Source: Candidatus Sulfotelmatobacter sp. (GTDB taxonomy: Bacteria; Acidobacteriota; Terriglobia; Terriglobales; Acidobacteriaceae). From it: a stretch of 64,000 bases of DNA. Location of the stretch: positions 48,373 through 112,372 of the forward strand of contig JASHNU010000012.1 of assembly GCA_030041475.1 (NCBI GenBank), in the 5' to 3' direction. Below are positions 56,956 through 64,000 of this stretch, one piece after another. Position 1 is the stretch's first letter. Every line of letters begins with the position of its first letter. The position numbers were made by a program, and so were the translations under genes. The notes beneath the pieces are model-generated. The model did no database searches and had not been told where the DNA came from. It saw only the letters and a program-made list of their open reading frames with translations.

Positions 56956-57708
56956 CTATCCGGCGTCGCGGAGCAGCTTGCTTAAGCGGGCGATATCATC
57001 TGCGGCAACATCGCCGATCACGAAATAGCGCAGCCCATTCTGGGTCCAGCTGTCTACATTGAATGTGAGCGCATGATTCGCACCAGAAGGTAAGCTCTCG
57101 GTCAGGTGGCCCCGGTCCTGAAGAATGAATACCGAAATCTCGTGCTTGCGAATCTGGTAGATCAACTGGGCGCCGGGCGTTTGCGCGAGGTACGTGACTC
57201 GTCCACCGAGCAACGTGAAGTCGGAGCCTTGTAACTCGGGCAGGTTGAACGTGAACGGAATTTTTCCCTGAAACCACGGCTTCACGGTATGACGGTCGCT
57301 CGAGACCACATCCACGGGCGCGGTGCTGGCCAGGGCGGCTACATGAAGATCAGCCAATTCACTGTAAACCTGCTGCCGTCGGGCGTTTTCGCGTCCTACG
57401 TACCAGTTGACCGTTAGCGAGAGAATCAGTACCAGCACCGCGGGCACAGCCACGACTTGCCACACCCAATTGCTGTGGCGGCGAGTCTTGCCAGCTACGG
57501 CGTGCATGATTCTGGCTCGCAGTTCCGCACTTGGCTCGTATCGCTTTCCAGCCGCCGCAACTGCTCGCTTGATCTGCACGCGCTCCAAAGCATCGGCCGC
57601 ACAGGAGGCGCAGCTGCGCAGGTGAGTACCGATGGAGGCTGCCTCTGCAACCGGTAGTTCGCCATCCAGATATGCATCCATTTTTCCGCGCTCCAGTTCA
57701 CACGACAT
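56956..57708 (-). CDS. Anti-sigma factor with zinc-finger (ZAS)
   Basis: A 250-residue membrane anti-sigma factor. The N-terminal zinc-binding domain has Cys3 and THLRSCASCA (His-x3-Cys-x2-Cys), and one membrane helix lies at ~85-105 (VWQVVAVPAVLVLILSLTVNWYV). An extracytoplasmic sensor domain of ~140 residues follows. It overlaps the ECF sigma gene by 11 bases and would hold that sigma factor until a signal is sensed outside the membrane. The sensor domain has no evident Cys redox motif. Confidence 0.9.
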   Translation of the reverse strand: MSCELERGKMDAYLDGELPVAEAASIGTHLRSCASCAADALERVQIKRAVAAAGKRYEPSAELRARIMHAVAGKTRRHSNWVWQVVAVPAVLVLILSLTVNWYVGRENARRQQVYSELADLHVAALASTAPVDVVSSDRHTVKPWFQGKIPFTFNLPELQGSDFTLLGGRVTYLAQTPGAQLIYQIRKHEISVFILQDRGHLTESLPSGANHALTFNVDSWTQNGLRYFVIGDVAADDIARLSKLLRDAG

Positions 57709-58237
57709 GGGTTTTCCCCTGAAGCTCCCGTTCGAGAAGTTGGCGCAGGGCTCGGCGTGCCCGGAAGAGGCGCGACATCACAGTGCCTTGCGGAATCGAC
57801 AGGGTTTGCGCGATCTCCTGGTATGACATTTCCTCGACTTCGCACAGCAGCAAAATCTCGCGGAAGTGCACGGGCAATTTTTCCAGCGCCTGCTGCACCA
57901 TCTCCCGTGTCGCCTGCGCAACAAGAACACTTTCCGGGGTCGCGCGATCCTGCGCCGCTTCGTGGTCTTCTTCGTCAAATGGGATCGTAGTCTTCAGACC
58001 GGTCCTGGAGCTCAGGAATGAGTTCCGCAGGATCTGGTACATCCACCCACGGAAGTTTGAACCTGGCTGAAACGAAGAAAATCCCCGCAGCGCTTTCGCG
58101 TAAGTTTCCTGCACCAGATCCTCGGCCTCGGATGCGTCTTGCGTAAGCCAGCGCGCGAAGTTGTACAGCTGATCGAACAGAGGCAAGGCCAGATCTTCAA
58201 ACATCCCGGCGGGCAAAGGTTGGTCTGGCACCTCCAT
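57698..58237 (-). CDS. ECF-type RNA polymerase sigma factor
   Basis: A 179-residue sigma70-family ECF factor: region 2 (FDQLYNFARWLTQDASEAEDLVQETYAKALRG, FRGWMYQILRNSF) and region 4 (LPVHFREILLLCEVEEMSYQEIAQTLSIPQGTVMSRLFRAR). Its partner anti-sigma factor follows with an 11-base overlap. The ATG at 58235-58237 lies immediately downstream of a promoter-like block and has no ribosome site of its own, so translation from a nearly leaderless transcript, or a start at 58204, are both possible. Confidence 0.93.
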   Translation of the reverse strand: MEVPDQPLPAGMFEDLALPLFDQLYNFARWLTQDASEAEDLVQETYAKALRGFSSFQPGSNFRGWMYQILRNSFLSSRTGLKTTIPFDEEDHEAAQDRATPESVLVAQATREMVQQALEKLPVHFREILLLCEVEEMSYQEIAQTLSIPQGTVMSRLFRARRALRQLLERELQGKTHVV

Positions 58238-58238
58238 A

Positions 58239-58269
58239 GGATAAACTGCGCTGAACCGAGTTTTATTCC
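58239..58269 (-). promoter_or_regulatory. ECF-type promoter candidate for the sigma/anti-sigma operon
   Basis: On the minus strand: GGAATAAAA, then CTCGGT, TCAGCG and AGTTTATCC, ending one base before the sigma start codon. GGAAT is a typical ECF -35 box. It matches the block on the other side of the spacer. Confidence 0.5.
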
Positions 58270-58293
58270 CTCCTGCACAACAAATATTTCATT

Positions 58294-58322
58294 GGAATAA
58301 AAAAGACTCTCAGCGGTTATCC
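58294..58322 (+). promoter_or_regulatory. ECF-type promoter candidate for doxX
   Basis: GGAATAAAA, then AAGACTC, TCAGCG and GTTATCC, 53 bases before the doxX start. It shares three blocks with the sigma-side sequence, suggesting that this sigma factor drives both units. Confidence 0.5.
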
Positions 58323-58374
58323 GCATTGCAACGCGCGGCACAACTTCATATCCAGGCGCTGCAGGAGAAACAAC

Positions 58375-58920
58375 GTGAAAAAGACTCTCTGTTGGCTTAC
58401 GGACCCACCCACTGACGGTCCAGACTCGATCATCTTTCTGCGTTTGATGGCTGGAGGCGTTTTCTTCTGGGAGGGAATCCTCAAGTTCGTCTACGAGAAC
58501 CAGGGCATCGGCCGGTTCACAAAGCTGGGAATGCCGTTTCCACATTTCACAGCGGATTTCGTAGCCTGCCTCGAGATAGTTGGGGGGCTTCTCATCCTTT
58601 CGGGCCTGATGACGCGCCTGATTGCGGTTCCGTTCATGGCAGAGATGATCGTGGCCATGCTTTCCACCAAGATCTCGCTCTACCTTGGAACCTACCCTCT
58701 GCCGTTGCCCTCCTCACCGCCAAAGGTCGGGATATGGGCTGTATTGCACGAGGTGCGATCGGAGTACGCACAGCTGTTGACGTCGGCCTTCTTACTGATC
58801 AACGGGCCGGGCAGATGGTCCTTGGACGCGTTGCTTAAGAGACGAAAGGAGGAGAGTGAAACTCAATTTGCGACGGTGTCGCGTCGGAAAGAATCGCCAA
58901 ACGCATCGGCGATGCTGTAG
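58375..58920 (+). CDS. DoxX-family membrane protein
   Basis: A 181-residue protein with four hydrophobic segments and the DoxX features RLMAGGVFFWEGILKFVYENQ, LEIVGGLLILSGLMTRLIAVPF and GPGRWSLDALL. DoxX-like proteins take part in thiosulfate:quinone oxidation in archaea and in oxidative-stress membrane complexes in other bacteria; here it is divergent from an ECF sigma factor and likely part of its regulon. GTG start with AGGAGAA upstream. The last 58 bases overlap the convergent epimerase-like gene. Confidence 0.86.
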   Translation: MKKTLCWLTDPPTDGPDSIIFLRLMAGGVFFWEGILKFVYENQGIGRFTKLGMPFPHFTADFVACLEIVGGLLILSGLMTRLIAVPFMAEMIVAMLSTKISLYLGTYPLPLPSSPPKVGIWAVLHEVRSEYAQLLTSAFLLINGPGRWSLDALLKRRKEESETQFATVSRRKESPNASAML

Positions 58921-59924
58921 CGAATCACGTGCTCATATTCCGGACCGAGGAAGCGCTGCAGCCGGTCCGTATTCATGATGTACTGTCCAGTCATGTAGGG
59001 AACCGCTTCGGGAGGGATAGCTGAGATTTTTTGCTTCCACAGGAATTTGAGGATTTGCCGCATGAACCATTTTCCCGGCACGCGAATGAGTTTGGCCTGC
59101 GCCACTTCAATGCAGCGGTCAAAGGTCATGGGTTCACCGCGGCCGGCAACGTTCAAAATGGTGAGCCGTTGTGTTTCCGGCTCGCGTTGCAGGATGTGCT
59201 GGATCAAACGCGCCATATCGTCCACGTGAATGAACTGTATCTTGTTGTCGAGGTACTGCTGCCCCCGCGGCAACATGCAGGGCAGACGTTTGCCCTGGAG
59301 GCGCATCGTTTCTGCACGCGTGCTCTTGCCGTTGGGAGTTCCGCGGAAGGCTCCCATCAAATAGTTTTCCACGCTGGCGCCCGCGAAAATATGCGGCCGT
59401 AGAATGTAGACACTGCATCCACGCAGAGCTGGCGAGCGCTGCTGCACGACCTCGTCCGACTGCCTTTTGTGCACGGCGTAGGGCAGAGTATGTGCGGCCA
59501 GGACTGATTCTTCGGTCGCCGGTTTAGGAAAGTTCGGGCCGTACGCGGAAACACTGCTGGGGAAAATGAACTGCTTCACGCCGCCGTCCGTGGTGCGGTT
59601 GACTTCGGTGACGGCCTCCATTACGCGGGCGGTTCCGGCCACGTTGATCTGCCACATGCGCTCCACATCCAGCACTCCCGTACGCACCGGATCAATCACA
59701 AAGGCCAAGTGAACCACGGCGTGAGCCCGGGTGTCGCGCAGAAGCTCATACATGCTTCGGGTGGAAGACTCTTCGCCCAGATCCATGCGCTCAAACCGCA
59801 GCTCGGAGTCGGTGCGGGGCGGAGTCACGTCCACCCCAATCACCGAATAGGCGCTTAGCAGCGGCAGGAGCCGCGAACCTAGATTTCCTGTAATGCCGGT
59901 TACAACAACAACGGGTTTTGCCAT
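58863..59924 (-). CDS. NAD-dependent epimerase/dehydratase (SDR) family protein
   Basis: A 353-residue extended short-chain dehydrogenase. It has a Rossmann motif VTGITGNLGSRLL, VVHLAFV and SSVSAYG...YAVHK (Ser-Tyr-Lys active site). IQFIHVDDMARLIQHIL is typical of epimerases acting on nucleotide sugars or related compounds. It is coupled to the upstream parvulin gene by a TGATG junction (1-base overlap). It overlaps doxX at the 3' end by 58 bases. Confidence 0.9.
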   Translation of the reverse strand: MAKPVVVVTGITGNLGSRLLPLLSAYSVIGVDVTPPRTDSELRFERMDLGEESSTRSMYELLRDTRAHAVVHLAFVIDPVRTGVLDVERMWQINVAGTARVMEAVTEVNRTTDGGVKQFIFPSSVSAYGPNFPKPATEESVLAAHTLPYAVHKRQSDEVVQQRSPALRGCSVYILRPHIFAGASVENYLMGAFRGTPNGKSTRAETMRLQGKRLPCMLPRGQQYLDNKIQFIHVDDMARLIQHILQREPETQRLTILNVAGRGEPMTFDRCIEVAQAKLIRVPGKWFMRQILKFLWKQKISAIPPEAVPYMTGQYIMNTDRLQRFLGPEYEHVIRYSIADAFGDSFRRDTVAN

Positions 59925-61198
59925 CAGTCTGGTTTTGACGCCGGGGGTTGCGCAGGAGGCGGCGTTTGCGGCTGCGCCTGCGGAGCTGTCGGGCTGGGAG
60001 CCATGCGCGGGCGCGGCATCCGCGGCGGCGGCGTCATCGCTTGCGCCGGCCCAAAATACGCCTCATTCGTTTCCACCTTGAAAGAATTGTTGATTTTTTC
60101 CATCATGTCGCGATTGCGCTGCGACTGCAGCGTGTTGTGGATCTCGTCCTTCACCTGGTCGAGCGGCAAGAGTTCCTTGCTGTTCAATTTGTAAATGTAG
60201 TGGCCGCCGGCGTCGTTGATAACCTGCGAAACCTCGCCCGGCTTCAGATCGAACACCGCTGCATGGGCCGGCGGCAGTCCTGTGTGGCGCACCTTGGGCA
60301 GGTTCACAGTTGGTGATTCAATCTTCATGCCGGCGGCGTCAAAAGCTTCCTTTTGCAGCTTCACGAAATCTTCACCAGCCGCGGCGCGCTCTCGCAGAGA
60401 CTCGGCCAGCTTGCTCATCGCCTGCTCGTTTTCCTCGGCCTTCGCCTTTTCCGCTGCCTCCTTGGCCTTCTGCTGTTCTTCGCTCAACTTCTGATCCAGC
60501 TCTTTCTCTTCTTTGGTTTCGGGCGGCTCTTGCTTGGTGCGCGGCACAAACAGGCGGTCTAAGTTGTATTGTTCGAAGGCTTCAGGGTTCTTCTTGTAAT
60601 AGCCTTCGATTTCTGTTTGGGGAACGTTCGCGGCCTTCTCCTGAATATTGCGCGTCAGCTCGTTCTTCAGGATCTGCATCTTCATGAATCTCAGGGTTTC
60701 CTGAAACTGCGGTGTTTTGTCGAGGCCTTGCTTTTTGGCTTCGTTGGACATCGCAATCGCAGCGGGCAGAAGAGTAGACAGCTGTTTCTTCATCTGGGGT
60801 GTGACGTTGGGTGAGAGGCTGTTGGCGAGTTTTTCAAACTCAGCCTTGGTGATCACCGTCTTGCAATCAGCTGGGGTCTTGGACGCAGGTGTTTTGGCCG
60901 CGGGTTTAGCGGGAGCTCCTTTGGCTGCTGCCGGCTTGGGCTGTGGAGAACACACTCCGTTGATAGTGATCACCGCTGCAGTGGCAGGAATCGCCGAAGT
61001 ATCGGGCGCGGCCGGTTTGGCGGGAGCTCCAGGCATAAACGGGGCCCGAGCCGGCGGCGTAGCCTGTGTTGCCGGTGCAGACCCAGCCTGCGCCGGCGCA
61101 GCCGCTGCCGGAGCTTGCGCCGAGGCAGCAGTGCCCGGCGCGGCCTGTCCCCAGGCCAGCGTCCCCATGATCACACACAACAACCAACTCTTGCGCAT
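59924..61198 (-). CDS. Parvulin-type peptidyl-prolyl isomerase (SurA/PpiD-like)
   Basis: A 424-residue exported chaperone: signal peptide (RKSWLLCVIMGTLAWGQA), then a long Ala/Pro-rich linker (~25-105). A SurA-like N-terminal helical region follows (ITKAEFEKLANSL...KNELTRNIQEKA), and a charged helix with KEEKELDQKLSEEQ and a parvulin-like segment (FVKLQKEAFD, LPPAHAAVFDLKPGEVSQVINDAGGHYIYKL) come after it. The C-terminus is again Pro-rich. ATG 61198 with GGAGGAAC is chosen over 61336. It probably helps outer-membrane or secreted protein folding. Confidence 0.87.
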   Translation of the reverse strand: MRKSWLLCVIMGTLAWGQAAPGTAASAQAPAAAAPAQAGSAPATQATPPARAPFMPGAPAKPAAPDTSAIPATAAVITINGVCSPQPKPAAAKGAPAKPAAKTPASKTPADCKTVITKAEFEKLANSLSPNVTPQMKKQLSTLLPAAIAMSNEAKKQGLDKTPQFQETLRFMKMQILKNELTRNIQEKAANVPQTEIEGYYKKNPEAFEQYNLDRLFVPRTKQEPPETKEEKELDQKLSEEQQKAKEAAEKAKAEENEQAMSKLAESLRERAAAGEDFVKLQKEAFDAAGMKIESPTVNLPKVRHTGLPPAHAAVFDLKPGEVSQVINDAGGHYIYKLNSKELLPLDQVKDEIHNTLQSQRNRDMMEKINNSFKVETNEAYFGPAQAMTPPPRMPRPRMAPSPTAPQAQPQTPPPAQPPASKPD

Positions 61199-61387
61199 AA
61201 GTCCGTTCCTCCAGGATTGGTCGATCAGAGATTGAAAAGTACCAAGCAGGAGATCGTAGCACAATGGATGCTCAACTTGCTTCTTAAGGGCGAAACGGTT
61301 AACTCGCGCTGAGCTGCCGCCGTGCACTGCCAGCAAGATCCGGCATCGTAACTTGGCGCATTTCGGCCTCTCGGCGATAATTCCTGC

Positions 61388-62818
61388 ATGTCGGCACCTC
61401 CGGCCATTTCTTCATCGGAATTGATGCGCGCGGAAAAGCGCTCGGCGGCAGGAAATTCCGTCGTGGCTGCGGTCGTCGTTACGGCGCTGAAGATTCTGGT
61501 TGGAGTCAGCACCGGCAGCCTCGGCATTCTCTCCGAAGCCGCGCATTCCGGCTTGGATCTGATCGCCGCGCTCGTTACATTTTTCTCCGTCCGAGTCTCC
61601 GACAAACCTGCAGATGCCGATCATCAGTACGGGCACGGGAAAATCGAGAACTTCTCCGCGTTCGTTGAAACCGGCCTGCTCCTGTTGACGTGCGCATGGG
61701 TGGTCTACGAGGCAGTACGCCGTCTGTTTTTTCACCACGTTGAAATCGAACCTTCGATCACCGCGTTTGCCGTGATGCTGGTTTCGATGGCCGTCGATTG
61801 GTGGCGTTCGCGAGTGCTGGGCCGGATCGCGAACAAATACGACAGCCAGGCGCTGGAAGCCGACGCCTTGCACTTTTCCGCCGACATCTGGTCGGCCGGG
61901 GTGGTCGTTCTCGGGCTGTTGCTGGTTCTTGCCGGCCGCACCTATGGCATCGAATGGCTGCGCGATTCCGATCCGATCGCCGCCCTTATCGTGGCGGGAG
62001 TGGTGATTACGGTCAGCTGGCGCCTGGCACGCCGCACGGTGGACGCTCTGCTCGACGCGGCTCCGCCTGGCGTTCGTTCACAGATTCAGGACGCGGTTTC
62101 CCGTGTGGATGGCGTCCTCGAAGTGGACCGCGTGCGCATACGCCGTGCCGGCAACCGTTATTTTGCCGATCTCAGCGTGGGCTTGGCCCGTACCGTCACC
62201 TTTGAACGCTCGCGGCAGCTGGCCGGTGCTGTCTCCGAGGCAGTGAACCGCATCCTGCCTGATGCCGACGTCACGGTGCAATCCCTCCCCCGGGCGCAGC
62301 GGACGGAGAATACATTTGACCGCATCCGGGCCGTAGCTTCGGCCAGAAATTTGAACGTGCACGACATCAGCGTGCAGGATTTTGCCGGACGGCTCCACGT
62401 TGAACAACATATCGAACTCGACGAGCGCATGACCCTCAAACAGGCTCACGATCAAGTCACCGAACTCGAAGCCGAGATGCGCCGGGACGTTCCGGAAATC
62501 TCAGATATCCTCACGCACATCGAGAGCGAACCGGCCACCATCGAGACGCCCGATGAGATCGTGAGCGATGCCGAACTCGAAGCGCGCCTGAAAGCCGTGG
62601 CCAGGCAGTTTCCCGAAGTGCTCGACGTGCACGAGTTCATCATCAAGCGCGTTCGCGGTCGCACTTACATCTCTTGCCACTGCACGCTGCCCGATGATCT
62701 GCCGCTGGCACGCGTGCACGACATTCAGACTGAGCTGGAAATTCGATTCAAGCAGGACTCGCCGTCGTTGTTCCGCGTCCTGATTCACCCCGAACCCGGC
62801 AGCGATAACCGGAGATAA
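61388..62818 (+). CDS. Cation diffusion facilitator transporter with tandem C-terminal domains
   Basis: A 476-residue CDF exporter. The first ~210 residues hold the transmembrane domain, with metal-binding HSGLDLIAAL and HFSADIWSAGVV (HxxxD pairs). After ~215 come two cytoplasmic domains of the ZT-dimer type in tandem (~215-295 and ~300-455), longer than the single domain of most CDFs. It exports Zn, Fe, Mn or Co; selectivity is not decided by the sequence. Confidence 0.9.
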   Translation: MSAPPAISSSELMRAEKRSAAGNSVVAAVVVTALKILVGVSTGSLGILSEAAHSGLDLIAALVTFFSVRVSDKPADADHQYGHGKIENFSAFVETGLLLLTCAWVVYEAVRRLFFHHVEIEPSITAFAVMLVSMAVDWWRSRVLGRIANKYDSQALEADALHFSADIWSAGVVVLGLLLVLAGRTYGIEWLRDSDPIAALIVAGVVITVSWRLARRTVDALLDAAPPGVRSQIQDAVSRVDGVLEVDRVRIRRAGNRYFADLSVGLARTVTFERSRQLAGAVSEAVNRILPDADVTVQSLPRAQRTENTFDRIRAVASARNLNVHDISVQDFAGRLHVEQHIELDERMTLKQAHDQVTELEAEMRRDVPEISDILTHIESEPATIETPDEIVSDAELEARLKAVARQFPEVLDVHEFIIKRVRGRTYISCHCTLPDDLPLARVHDIQTELEIRFKQDSPSLFRVLIHPEPGSDNRR

Positions 62819-62844
62819 ACGACGACCGGAGGCAAAACACGAAG

Positions 62845-63243
62845 ATGATTTCCGCAAAAACCATCTGGACGGACCGCGAGCGTTATCTTGGCGAGGCGAC
62901 CTCCCGCCACGCCATCGTGATGGACACCGCCACGGAGAAGACCGCGAACACGCCCATGGAACTGGTACTGATCGCGCTCTGTGGCTGTACTGCCTCGGAT
63001 GTCGTCGGCATCTTGCGCAAGAAGCGCGAGCCGTTCACCCACCTCGAAGTTCATGCAGAAGGGGAGCGCGCCGAGGGCTATCCGGCTGTTTATACGGCGA
63101 TCAAGCTTGTGTACCGCGTCAGTGGTAAAGTGTCACCGAAAGCGATGGAAGACGCCGTGCGGCTATCCAAAGAAAAATATTGCTCGGTCTCGGCCATGCT
63201 GGAAAAGACAGCCAAAATTACCGTCGAGATCGAATACTCATAG
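62845..63243 (+). CDS. OsmC-family protein
   Basis: A 132-residue OsmC/YhfA-like protein. Two Cys: LCGCTASDVVGIL (~48) and KEKYCSVSAMLEK (~113), with TANTPMELVLIALCG before the first. It is the YhfA-type short form that reduces organic hydroperoxides or acts as a stress protein. It sits 26 bases after the CDF gene and 14 before the glutaredoxin-like gene, in an apparent operon. Confidence 0.9.
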   Translation: MISAKTIWTDRERYLGEATSRHAIVMDTATEKTANTPMELVLIALCGCTASDVVGILRKKREPFTHLEVHAEGERAEGYPAVYTAIKLVYRVSGKVSPKAMEDAVRLSKEKYCSVSAMLEKTAKITVEIEYS

Positions 63244-63257
63244 CGGCGAGAAGTTTC

Positions 63258-63536
63258 ATGACCGTGCGCGTTTTAATGTTCACCCAACCGGGCTGCTTGT
63301 CCTGCGAGCTGATGAAGGTTTTTCTGGAAGCCCGGGACATTGCGTTTGAAGAACGCAACATCAGCGCCGACCGCGAAGCGTACCGCGTCATGATCCAAAA
63401 ATATGAAAGCGAGGAAACTCCTACCCTGGTGGTCGTTTCTGGCGGTGCGGAACAGGTGATTATTGGCTTTGATCCTGAGCGGCTTGACCAGTTGCTCGCG
63501 CCCGATTCATCATCGGATGCGGGGACAGAATCCTGA
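63258..63536 (+). CDS. Glutaredoxin-like protein
   Basis: A 92-residue thioredoxin-fold protein. The CxxC motif is in QPGCLSCELMKVFLEARDIAFEE, and the cis-Pro is in SEETPTLVVV. The ATG at 63258 is preferred to an upstream start at 63180, which lies inside the OsmC gene. It probably exchanges thiol-disulfide groups with its OsmC neighbour. The stop overlaps the presumed start of the transporter gene. Confidence 0.88.
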   Translation: MTVRVLMFTQPGCLSCELMKVFLEARDIAFEERNISADREAYRVMIQKYESEETPTLVVVSGGAEQVIIGFDPERLDQLLAPDSSSDAGTES

Positions 63537-64000
63537 ATTTCTTCCAAGTCAGCCAGAAGATCTCTCATCCTCTACGCGGATACTTTTTCATCGCAGGGGC
63601 TACCCTCCTCTGGGCAATCTCGGCCGTTCTCGTCCGTGCCGTTTTCATCGGGAAGCTCGAACTTGCGGGGGAAGCGCTGCATCCCATCGACCCGCTGATC
63701 CTTTCGCAGACGCGAACTACGTTTTCGCTTCTCGTCCTGGTGGTGCTTCTTGTCGGCCGCAAAGGATGGGAGCGCGTTAAGCTCCCCAGGCGGGACCTCA
63801 TCCAATGTTTCGTGCTCGGGATGCTCGGTGTCGCGGCGTCGAACTACTTCTATTACGTGGCCGTGCAGCGGACGAGCGTAGCCATTGCCATCATCGTGCA
63901 ATACACGGCGCCGGTCTGGGTGCTGTTCTATGTAGTCGCGCGCAGACAACAGAAATTGACTCTGCAAAAAGTGGCCGCGGTCGGAGTTGCCATTGTCGGG
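63533..64000 (+). CDS. EamA/DMT-family transporter (3' partial)
   Basis: An open frame with no stop to the end of the window, encoding the first ~155 residues. Hydrophobic segments IAGATLLWAISAVLVRAVF, RTTFSLLVLVVLLVGR and CFVLGMLGVAASNYFYYVAVQ with SVAIAIIVQYTAPVWVLF are typical of the drug/metabolite transporter family. No ATG, GTG or TTG lies near the expected start. A CTG at 63533 (GGGGA eight bases upstream) overlapping the TGA of the glutaredoxin gene is the best candidate, so the start is uncertain. Confidence 0.72.
   Translation, partial: MNFFQVSQKISHPLRGYFFIAGATLLWAISAVLVRAVFIGKLELAGEALHPIDPLILSQTRTTFSLLVLVVLLVGRKGWERVKLPRRDLIQCFVLGMLGVAASNYFYYVAVQRTSVAIAIIVQYTAPVWVLFYVVARRQQKLTLQKVAAVGVAIVG

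Overview
The window is a 64 kb stretch of a high-GC bacterial chromosome. Gene content and style point to Acidobacteriota, probably a soil member of the Terriglobia/Koribacter/Sulfotelmatobacter type; this is inference, since no rRNA gene is present. The pointers are secreted proteins whose signal peptides end in AFGQ/AFAQ-like cleavage sites, PEP-CTERM proteins, TonB, Tad-type pilus proteins, an acidobacterial-style ferredoxin metabolism, and short palindromic intergenic repeats. There are about 62 protein genes on both strands and two intact tRNA genes (Gly-CCC, Gln-CTG). I see no phage, no insertion sequence with a transposase, and no CRISPR array. The first gene (at base 1) and the last (EamA transporter at base 64000) run off the ends.

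Layout. 0-9 kb: mixed housekeeping and secreted genes (transglutaminase-like protein, HxlR regulator divergent from a DUF1330 protein, ABC-2 exporter, Tat-exported amidase), then a broken and an intact tRNA-Gly. 9-29.7 kb: a redox and energy island. It holds TonB; an operon with OsmC, an RsbRD-N domain protein, a CoA-transferase, a 2-ferredoxin protein and a 2-oxoacid:ferredoxin oxidoreductase (alpha, and a beta-gamma fusion); a universal stress protein; hypF-hypC-hypD-hypE for [NiFe]-hydrogenase maturation; glutamate dehydrogenase; a large protein joining two receiver-like domains to a pyruvate-phosphate-dikinase ATP-binding domain; and an NfnAB/SudBA-type flavoprotein pair. 29.7-36.9 kb: small oxidoreductase, an RG-rich polynucleotide-kinase-like ATPase, isochorismatase-type hydrolase, tRNA-Gln, a perR-katG peroxide-defence pair, and a saccharopine-dehydrogenase-like enzyme. 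36.9-43.5 kb: surface biology, with two PEP-CTERM proteins, an AMIN-STN protein, and a Tad set (prepilin peptidase, two TadE-like, one TadG-like). 43.7-64 kb: S41 protease, a His6-containing repeat protein, tatA/B-tatC with an M28 lipoprotein, another M28 peptidase, TerC, nadB, aroB, DinB, ubiE/menG, an ECF sigma/anti-sigma pair divergent from doxX, an SDR and parvulin pair, a CDF metal transporter, OsmC, a glutaredoxin-like protein and an EamA transporter.

The most interesting pattern is a shared palindrome, GTGA-YYCSAA-TCAC (the TGTGA-N6-TCACA geometry of the Crp/Fnr family). It stands alone upstream of four transcription units in the redox island: tonB, the universal stress protein, glutamate dehydrogenase, and the NfnAB pair. 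Together with the ferredoxin-linked enzymes and hydrogenase maturation genes, this suggests a co-regulated programme for energy limitation or low oxygen. A second pattern is a pair of near-identical promoter-like blocks (GGAATAAAA...TCAGCG...TTATCC) facing away from each other between the ECF sigma gene and doxX.
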